Of a stretch of DNA of 64,000 nucleotides, positions 57,948 through 64,000 are shown in pieces (the first letter of the stretch is position 1; every line of letters starts with the position of its first letter). The stretch spans positions 356,027-420,026 of the forward strand of contig JBOEGY010000008.1 of NCBI GenBank assembly GCA_050633665.1. Reading direction: 5' to 3'. The notes beneath the pieces are model-generated. The model did not search any database. It worked only from the letters and a program-made list of their open reading frames with translations, and was not told where the DNA came from. The stretch comes from JAUIAI01 sp050633665. GTDB taxonomy: Bacteria; Pseudomonadota; Gammaproteobacteria; Burkholderiales; Burkholderiaceae_E. A program made the translations under genes and the position numbers.

Positions 57948-60281
57948 TTAACGGCGCCTGGCGTGAGTCACTTCAGGCGCCTGTTGCAAGCGACTCAGCA
58001 GTGCCGGTAAACCAGCGCCATCTTTCAGGCCAACCGTCAATCGAAGCAGCCCACTTTCCCCGCGTTGACTCGCCTCGCTGGCGAGCAGTGGGATCTGCTC
58101 GCGCGCGAGTATTTCGGCGACCCGGTGCATCAGTGATGACGAGGAAGTTCCACTGATTTCGAGATCAACCGGATAAGCCGTTTTGGCTGACTCGCCAGAG
58201 CCCGCCTGAGACGGGCTAACCGGAGCGCCTGCCTGCCCGGCCCAGTTTGCAGCAACCGTCCGCTCGGGCGCTCTTTGTAACAACTGCTGAAAGACCCGGC
58301 AGGAATCCCGGTGAACCGTAATGCCTTTGCCCTGAGTGATGAATCCGGCGATCTCGTCGGGCGGTACCGGACGGCAGCATTTAGCCAACTGGGTCAGCAA
58401 TGAACCAACGCCTTCAATCAGAACGCCGTTGTCGCCTGGCTTACTTTGCCCCCGAGGCGACAATCTGACCGGTGTACTTGCCTCGGGTGGGACGCCCGCA
58501 ACCCCGGTTGCGCCCGCCGAGCCTGCGGCCTCACTGGCCGGTTGTTTTAGCGTTTGCTTTAGTTCTCGTAAGGCCTGCTCGATCGCCCGCGGGCCGATTT
58601 CCCCTTTGAACGCCAGGGTAAACAAGTAGCCGGGTGCCTCAAGACCAAAATGTTCGGCCAGTTTTTCGAGACTGACCGAACCGGCGGATTCATGGGCGAT
58701 CGCACGATCAACGATCGCCCGTCCGGCTTGCTGTTCACGGGCACTTTCCCGAGCCGCAAACCAATGGCGGACTTTCCCTCTGGCCCGATGACTGGCCAGA
58801 TAGTGTTGTTGCGGATTCAGCCAATCCCGGGACGGCCCGGCCGAGCCGGCATCCTGCCCCTTGGCCACGACGATCTCCACGGACTCGCCTGTCTGCAGGA
58901 CGCGCGTCAGTGGCACCATCGCCCCGTTCACCTTGGCACCGCGACAACGATGTCCCAGTTCGGTATGCAGATGGTAAGCAAAATCAATTGGCGTTGACCC
59001 GGCAGGCAACGCAATCACTCTGCCCTGCGGGGTCAACGCGTAAATGGTTGAGTCCGGCTGGCCACTGGCAGTGGCAGCGCCAAGCGCATGGCCAATTTCC
59101 CGTTGCCAGACAAGTAATTGACGCAACCATGCCACCCGTTGCTCAAAGCCGCCACTTGCCCCGGTCGTACTGCCCAGCCCCTCCTTGTATTGCCAGTGCG
59201 CCGCACCGCCGTACTCGGCGGCTTCGTCCATCGCGTTAGTGCGGATCTGCACTTCCAGCAAATCTCCGGCGCTATTCCGGACCACCGTATGAAGCGATTG
59301 ATAGCCGTTGTTTTTAGGCGCAGATATGTAGTCGCTGTATTGGTCGATTTCAGGCGTCCAGAGCCGATGCACGACATCTAACGCGTTGTAACAGTCCGGC
59401 ACACTGGAGACGATAATTCGGAACGCATGCAAATCGTGAATCTGATCAATGGCCAGTCTTTTTTTGGCCATCTTGGACGCCAGGCTATACAGATGTTTGG
59501 ATCGGCCAAAAACGGTGGCGGAGATTTTTTCTCCCGTCAGAGCCGTCTTGAGCCGATCGATCGAGTCACGAACGAGTCTTTCGCGTTCGACTCGTTTTTT
59601 CAGCACGCCGCGCGCCAACGCTTTGTAACGCTCGGGCTCAAGGAAGCGGAAAGCCAAATCCTCAAGCTGCCATTTCAATGCGCCAATGCCAAGCCGGTTC
59701 GCTAAGGGCGCCAGCACCTCAAGCGTCTCATGGCATAGCTGCGGGGACGGGCTTGTCCCCTGCTCGGCATGTCGGCGCAATGTTTGTAACCGGGACGCCA
59801 GACGCAACAAGACAACCCGAACATCCACCGAGAGTGCCAATAGCATCCGGCGTAAGGTCTCAAGACCGGCCTGCATAGAGCGGTCATGGCGGTTGTCCGC
59901 GGTCACCGCATCCAGGGAACTCAGACTTAATTCGCGCAGCCTGCGCAGCTTTCGCATGCTTTCAACCACGCGCGCCACTTCGAGTCCGAACTCACGCTCA
60001 ATAAGTTGTAACGGCAAAAGCTTGGGCAGGCCAAACAACCAGGCAGCGGCGATTGCAGCCTGGTCCGCATGTAACTCGGCCAGAATTTCCGCGCAGCCCG
60101 CAGCATGCGCTATCACGGCGTCATTCGATCGGCCCGAACCAGACTCAGTGTGATCCGGCCCGGCAGCGGCCAGCCTGGCCATCACGAAATCGCGAGCCTG
60201 GCGGCTTTCGGCCGATAAGGAGACCAAACCTTCAGTACGCGACGCTTCGGTTTTCACTACCCTTGAGACAAATGGCTGCAA
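57948..60281 (-). CDS. relA: GTP pyrophosphokinase RelA
   Basis: Ribosome-associated ppGpp synthetase. The N-terminal HD domain is inactive: the HD pair is replaced (AAAWLFGLPKLLPLQL), as in RelA. The synthetase domain has IHDLHAFRIIVSSVPDCYNAL and PEIDQYSDYISAPKNNGYQSLHTVV with the acidic motif typical of monofunctional enzymes. TGS, a Cys-bearing segment (LAKCCRPVPPDE) and an ACT domain follow. 777 residues. The start is unsure: TTG at 60281, or GTG at 60257. It is the second long RSH gene here, 3.1 kb from spoT. Confidence 0.93.
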   Translation of the reverse strand: MQPFVSRVVKTEASRTEGLVSLSAESRQARDFVMARLAAAGPDHTESGSGRSNDAVIAHAAGCAEILAELHADQAAIAAAWLFGLPKLLPLQLIEREFGLEVARVVESMRKLRRLRELSLSSLDAVTADNRHDRSMQAGLETLRRMLLALSVDVRVVLLRLASRLQTLRRHAEQGTSPSPQLCHETLEVLAPLANRLGIGALKWQLEDLAFRFLEPERYKALARGVLKKRVERERLVRDSIDRLKTALTGEKISATVFGRSKHLYSLASKMAKKRLAIDQIHDLHAFRIIVSSVPDCYNALDVVHRLWTPEIDQYSDYISAPKNNGYQSLHTVVRNSAGDLLEVQIRTNAMDEAAEYGGAAHWQYKEGLGSTTGASGGFEQRVAWLRQLLVWQREIGHALGAATASGQPDSTIYALTPQGRVIALPAGSTPIDFAYHLHTELGHRCRGAKVNGAMVPLTRVLQTGESVEIVVAKGQDAGSAGPSRDWLNPQQHYLASHRARGKVRHWFAARESAREQQAGRAIVDRAIAHESAGSVSLEKLAEHFGLEAPGYLFTLAFKGEIGPRAIEQALRELKQTLKQPASEAAGSAGATGVAGVPPEASTPVRLSPRGQSKPGDNGVLIEGVGSLLTQLAKCCRPVPPDEIAGFITQGKGITVHRDSCRVFQQLLQRAPERTVAANWAGQAGAPVSPSQAGSGESAKTAYPVDLEISGTSSSSLMHRVAEILAREQIPLLASEASQRGESGLLRLTVGLKDGAGLPALLSRLQQAPEVTHARRR

Positions 60282-60387
60282 TACCCCATTATATGGACGA
60301 GTCAGCCGTTGCCGGTTGTCCCGCCGAGAGCCGAATTGGCCGGTTTCTCCGCTACATTACAAGGTGATCGCTACAGATGTCATTTGA

Positions 60388-62487
60388 ATGGATTCTCAAC
60401 TCCTGGGGTTTATAAGCTTTTCCTTTGCCGCGCTGGCTTTTGGCGGGTTAAGCGTGCTGTTGGCTATTCGCGGAACGACCGAACTGGGCGGGCGGATGTT
60501 CCTGCTCGCCATCATCGTTCAGGCAGCCTGGGCCGCGATCATGGCAATGGGCCTGACCGTCGTACAGATACCAGCCGCCATTGGTAGCAGCGCCGAAGCG
60601 CTACGCACATTCGTCTGGACCGCGTTTCTCCTTTCTTTACCTTTCCAGGGCGACGGCAGCCGCTCCGAATTCTTTGAAATGCGCCGCCTGCGCAGCGTGG
60701 CCTTGCTGCTGGCCTTTGGCCTGTCAGTCATTGGCTGGGCGATGGATTTATCCGGCATCGACGTCCGACTGGTCTTCACGATACGTATCATCGCCGCATT
60801 GTTCGGGCTGGTGGTGCTCGAACAGGTTTATCGCAACGCAACACCTGGCAAGCGCTGGTCAATCCGCTTTCTTGCGGTTTCCCTTCTGGCCATGCTTGGA
60901 TTTGACCTGCTGCTCTACAGCGACGCGTTGCTCTATTCAAAACTCAACCTGCACTGGTGGACGGCGCGCGGCTTTGCCAATGCTCTGCTGGCCCCGTTGC
61001 TGGCCATTGCGGCAATGCGTAACCGGGAATGGAAACTGGATATTTCCGTTTCGCGCCGCGTAATGTTCCATTCGACCGCGCTGGTCGCCTCGTGCGTTTA
61101 CATCACGGTCGTGGCACTAGGCGGCTATTACGTGCGCCAGGTCGGCGGCGAATGGGGTGCCGTTGCGCAGGCACTGATTGTTTTTTCCGCAGTCACCCTG
61201 CTCCTGGCGCTCGGCTTGTCCTCGCAATTACGAGCCAGACTACGGGTCTTAATTTCCAAACACTTCTTTGACTACCGTTATGACTACCGCGAAGAGTGGT
61301 TGAAACTCACCCAGCTCTTGTCAAAACCGGACGAGCAACCATCTGACGGAATGAACAATAGCGGGCTGGTCGACCGGGCACTTCGAGGGCTGGCCAATCT
61401 GGTCGACAGTACCGGCGCCGCGCTCTGGATGAATGAATCGGGCATCTATGCCTACCAGGGCGGCATCGATTACGATGGTCCCAAGCCCGAAGTGGCCCAA
61501 AACCACGAATTAGTCACGTATTTGCGAAACAAACAATGGGTGATCGACCTCACGGAATATCAGACCGAACCCCAACATTATCCAGGTCTTACAGTGCCAC
61601 CCGATATGCTCAAAAGAGACCTGTGGCTGATCGTGCCGCTACTGCTCCGCGATGATCTGGTTGGCTTTGTGGTTTTGAAGAAAGCCCTTGCCCCGGCACC
61701 GGTAAACTGGGAGGTGCGCGACCTGCTCAAAACGGCCGGCCGGCAAATTGCCAGCTATCTCGGCGTGCAACAGGCAACCGAACAACTGGTCCAGGCGCAG
61801 CAGTTCGATTCATTCAACCGACTGTCCGCATTTGTGGTCCACGACCTCAAGAATCTGGTCTCACAGCTGACATTACTCACAGAAAACGCAGACAGACACC
61901 GTCACAACCCACAATTTCAGGCCGATATGGTCCTGACCGTGCAAAACGTCCTGGATCGCATGAGGGGTCTGCTGCTTCAATTACGGGCAGGCACAAAGCC
62001 AATTGAAAGTCCGGTACCGATTGCGATCCTTGAGGTTGTGGAAAGAGCGCTTCATGCCAAGCGCATGCTTCGCCCCACCCCAACGCTGGAAGCCCGGCCT
62101 GACATTCGAATGGTCAGTGTAAGAGCCCATGGCGAGCGACTCGAGCGAGTCATTGGGCATTTGGTACAAAACGCCGTCGAAGCCTGTTCGGTTCGCGGGG
62201 AAGTGAAAGTCCATGTGCAGGCCGAAGCGGGAATGGTGTCAGTCGAAGTGATCGACAACGGCAAAGGAATGAGTGAGCGATTTATTCGCAACCGCTTGTT
62301 TCGACCATTTACCAGCTCGAAACCTCACGGAATGGGGATCGGCACATTTGAAAGCCGTGAATACATTCGTGAGATCGGTGGCCGGCTGGACGTTCACAGT
62401 GAACCCGGAAAGGGAACTTCTTTCCGGATTGCCCTGCCCTTGGCATCTGATGCCGTGGGGACGTCTCAAGAGATGGAGCAGCACTAA
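60388..62487 (+). CDS. prsK: PEP-CTERM/XrtA system histidine kinase PrsK
   Basis: Membrane sensor kinase of 699 residues. About eight hydrophobic segments (residues 1-290) are followed by a GAF-like domain (about 320-460, RALRGLANLVDSTGAALWMNESG), H-box RLSAFVVHDLKNLVSQLTLL and an ATPase domain (VIGHLVQNAVEACSV, VIDNGKGMSERFI, PFTSSKPHGMGIGTFESREYI). This layout and wording match PrsK of exosortase/EPS loci. The prsR start follows the stop immediately. No strong ribosome site precedes the ATG. Confidence 0.9.
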   Translation: MDSQLLGFISFSFAALAFGGLSVLLAIRGTTELGGRMFLLAIIVQAAWAAIMAMGLTVVQIPAAIGSSAEALRTFVWTAFLLSLPFQGDGSRSEFFEMRRLRSVALLLAFGLSVIGWAMDLSGIDVRLVFTIRIIAALFGLVVLEQVYRNATPGKRWSIRFLAVSLLAMLGFDLLLYSDALLYSKLNLHWWTARGFANALLAPLLAIAAMRNREWKLDISVSRRVMFHSTALVASCVYITVVALGGYYVRQVGGEWGAVAQALIVFSAVTLLLALGLSSQLRARLRVLISKHFFDYRYDYREEWLKLTQLLSKPDEQPSDGMNNSGLVDRALRGLANLVDSTGAALWMNESGIYAYQGGIDYDGPKPEVAQNHELVTYLRNKQWVIDLTEYQTEPQHYPGLTVPPDMLKRDLWLIVPLLLRDDLVGFVVLKKALAPAPVNWEVRDLLKTAGRQIASYLGVQQATEQLVQAQQFDSFNRLSAFVVHDLKNLVSQLTLLTENADRHRHNPQFQADMVLTVQNVLDRMRGLLLQLRAGTKPIESPVPIAILEVVERALHAKRMLRPTPTLEARPDIRMVSVRAHGERLERVIGHLVQNAVEACSVRGEVKVHVQAEAGMVSVEVIDNGKGMSERFIRNRLFRPFTSSKPHGMGIGTFESREYIREIGGRLDVHSEPGKGTSFRIALPLASDAVGTSQEMEQH

Positions 62488-63861
62488 ATGGCCGACACGC
62501 GCCCGATTTTACTGGTGATAGAAGATGACCTTGGTTTGCAAAAGCAGATGCGCTGGTCGTTTGACCGCTTTAACGTGGTTTTTGCCGAGGACAGAGAGTC
62601 GGCCATAAACCAGGTGCGCCGCCACGAACCAGCCGTTGTCACGCTGGACCTGGGGTTGCCACCGAATACAGACCGGCCCGATGAAGGTTTTGCCGTGATG
62701 CAGGAGATTCTCAGCCTCGCGCCAAGTACCAAGATCGTTGCGGTTACCGGCCAGAATGATCGCGACAACGCGTTGCGATCCATCGCCATGGGCGCCTACG
62801 ACTTCTTCTCGAAACCGTTCGACGCTGAAACGCTCGGACTCGTCGTTGACCGCGCGTTCAATGTCGCTGAACTTGAACGCGAAAATCAGCGACGATCGGT
62901 CTTCAGCGACACAACGCCGCTTGAAGGCCTGATTACCCGTGACCCGGGCATGATCAAACTGTGCCGCCAGATCGAAAAGCTCGCGCCGACCGACGCCTCG
63001 GTATTGCTGTTTGGCGAGAGCGGTACCGGCAAAGAGGTACTGGCTCGTGGCCTGCATGCCCAGAGCCCCCGCAAAGACAAGCGCTTCGTTGCGATTAATT
63101 GCGCAGCGATACCGGAAGCACTGCTTGAATCCGAATTATTCGGGCATGAGAAAGGCGCTTTCACCGGCGCCGTCAAGCAAACAGCCGGCAAGATTGAATT
63201 GGCCGCAGGCGGCACCTTATTCCTGGACGAAATCGGCGACCTGCCAATGTCGTTGCAAGCTAAGTTGCTGCGCTTTTTGCAGGACCGCGTCATCGAACGG
63301 GTTGGCGGACGCACTGAAATTGCTGTTGACCTGCGCATTATCTGCGCGACCCACCGCAACCTGCGCGACCAGATCGAAAAAAACCAGTTCCGCGAAGACC
63401 TGTTCTATCGCCTGACCGAAATGATCGTCAATATTCCGCCCTTGCGTGACCGGGCCGGTGACGCGCCGCTTCTGGCCAGAGCTTTCGTCAAACGCTTCAG
63501 CCAGCAACAAAAGCGCGAAAAACTCTTCCTGCGTGAAGATGCCGTGCGGGCTATTGCCGACTACGACTGGCCAGGCAATGTCCGCGAACTGGAAAACTGC
63601 ATCAAACGTGCGGTGATCATGGCTGACTCCAACAGCATCGGCGCTGAAGACCTTGGTATTCACCAGAATGCAGAAATACCGGCGCTGAATCTGCGCCACA
63701 TTCGCGATGATGCCGAACGCAAAGCAGTCCTGAAAGCCATGGCGCAGTCCGGTGGCAATATCGCCCGCGCTTCTGAGTTGCTCGGGATCAGCCGTCCAAC
63801 CATGTACGACTTGCTAAACCGCTTCGGGCTTCGCGAGCGGCAGGCTTCTACTACCTCTTGA
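62488..63861 (+). CDS. prsR: PEP-CTERM-box response regulator PrsR (sigma-54 activator)
   Basis: 457-residue NtrC-class regulator: receiver (LLVIEDDLGLQKQMRWSF, phospho-Asp in VVTLDLGLPP, FFSKPFD), AAA+ domain (GESGTGKEVLARGLHAQ, GAFTGAVKQTAGKIE, FLDEIGDLP), and a Fis HTH (GGNIARASELLGISRPTMYDLLNRFG). Known PrsR proteins drive PEP-CTERM protein genes from sigma-54 promoters. The VVTLDLGLPPNTDRPDEGF receiver is typical of this subfamily. It directly follows prsK with no gap. Confidence 0.92.
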   Translation: MADTRPILLVIEDDLGLQKQMRWSFDRFNVVFAEDRESAINQVRRHEPAVVTLDLGLPPNTDRPDEGFAVMQEILSLAPSTKIVAVTGQNDRDNALRSIAMGAYDFFSKPFDAETLGLVVDRAFNVAELERENQRRSVFSDTTPLEGLITRDPGMIKLCRQIEKLAPTDASVLLFGESGTGKEVLARGLHAQSPRKDKRFVAINCAAIPEALLESELFGHEKGAFTGAVKQTAGKIELAAGGTLFLDEIGDLPMSLQAKLLRFLQDRVIERVGGRTEIAVDLRIICATHRNLRDQIEKNQFREDLFYRLTEMIVNIPPLRDRAGDAPLLARAFVKRFSQQQKREKLFLREDAVRAIADYDWPGNVRELENCIKRAVIMADSNSIGAEDLGIHQNAEIPALNLRHIRDDAERKAVLKAMAQSGGNIARASELLGISRPTMYDLLNRFGLRERQASTTS

Positions 63862-64000
63862 GTTTTAGTAGTTTAGGTAGTGCCTGTATTGCTTAGGCGC
63901 ATTCGAGGGATAAATAAGCGCTGGGTGGCGGGAGGCGGCAGTCCGCACCCATTAGCCCAGAATGCGTCCCAAAGTAATCCTCTGCTACTGATTTGAGGGT
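63862..64000. other. Non-coding right edge
   Basis: 139 bases after prsR up to the window edge. I see no gene, terminator stem or RNA here; the sequence may lead into the promoter of a gene outside the window. Confidence 0.4.

Overview
The window looks like chromosome of a free-living gammaproteobacterium; I cannot name the genus. The support is gene content and order: gmk-rpoZ-spoT, a separate relA, hemW-rdgB-rph, glnA with ntrBC, pmbA, yjgA/darP, xthA, and the PrsK/PrsR pair that accompanies XrtA/PEP-CTERM exopolysaccharide systems. Base composition is moderately GC-rich by eye and even across the window. I saw no transposase, integrase, phage gene or CRISPR array.

Region 1 (1-16.4 kb) is catabolism and transport. 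It holds a truncated acs, an L-2-haloacid dehalogenase, tcuB-tcuA with a class II aldolase, a thiol dioxygenase / four-rhodanese / DUF1439-like operon coupled by 4-bp overlaps, an acyl-CoA ligase tail-to-tail with an aminotransferase, and a complete branched-chain amino-acid type ABC transporter split over both strands (livFHM on +, livG and livK on -).

Region 2 (16.4-25.9 kb) is the most unusual part. Two LuxR/NarL-type regulators and a sensor kinase face a set of five secreted or envelope proteins. Two of these are small exported proteins with the same architecture: five Q/N/S/G-rich repeats of 37-41 residues and a shared C-terminal two-cysteine motif. The others are a lipoprotein that I read as a CsgG-like exporter domain fused to a peptidoglycan-binding domain, a DUF4384-like domain and a LysM, a Sel1/TPR-like protein coupled to it, and a small secreted protein. 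Two 20-bp inverted repeats 30 bp apart lie in the promoter region, and a weaker copy precedes the second repeat gene. I read this as a non-canonical curli-like functional amyloid locus.

Region 3 (25.9-36 kb) holds a CoA-transferase, malonyl-CoA decarboxylase and a TRAP transporter (probably malonate or a related acid), a third LuxR-type regulator, a stand-alone biotinyl/lipoyl domain, small orphan genes, a metOD1-like protein overlapping a PAS histidine kinase, and tRNA-Glu and tRNA-Ala amid several short tandem duplications.

Region 4 (36-60.3 kb) is housekeeping: folD, prlC, xthA, ntrC-ntrB, glnA (with a legible sigma-54 promoter and two NtrC boxes), hemW, rdgB, rph, a PP2C phosphatase and Ser/Thr kinase, yicC, gmk, rpoZ, spoT, greB, pmbA, darP, mogA and relA. 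The window ends with prsK-prsR, a two-component system tied in other bacteria to extracellular matrix production.
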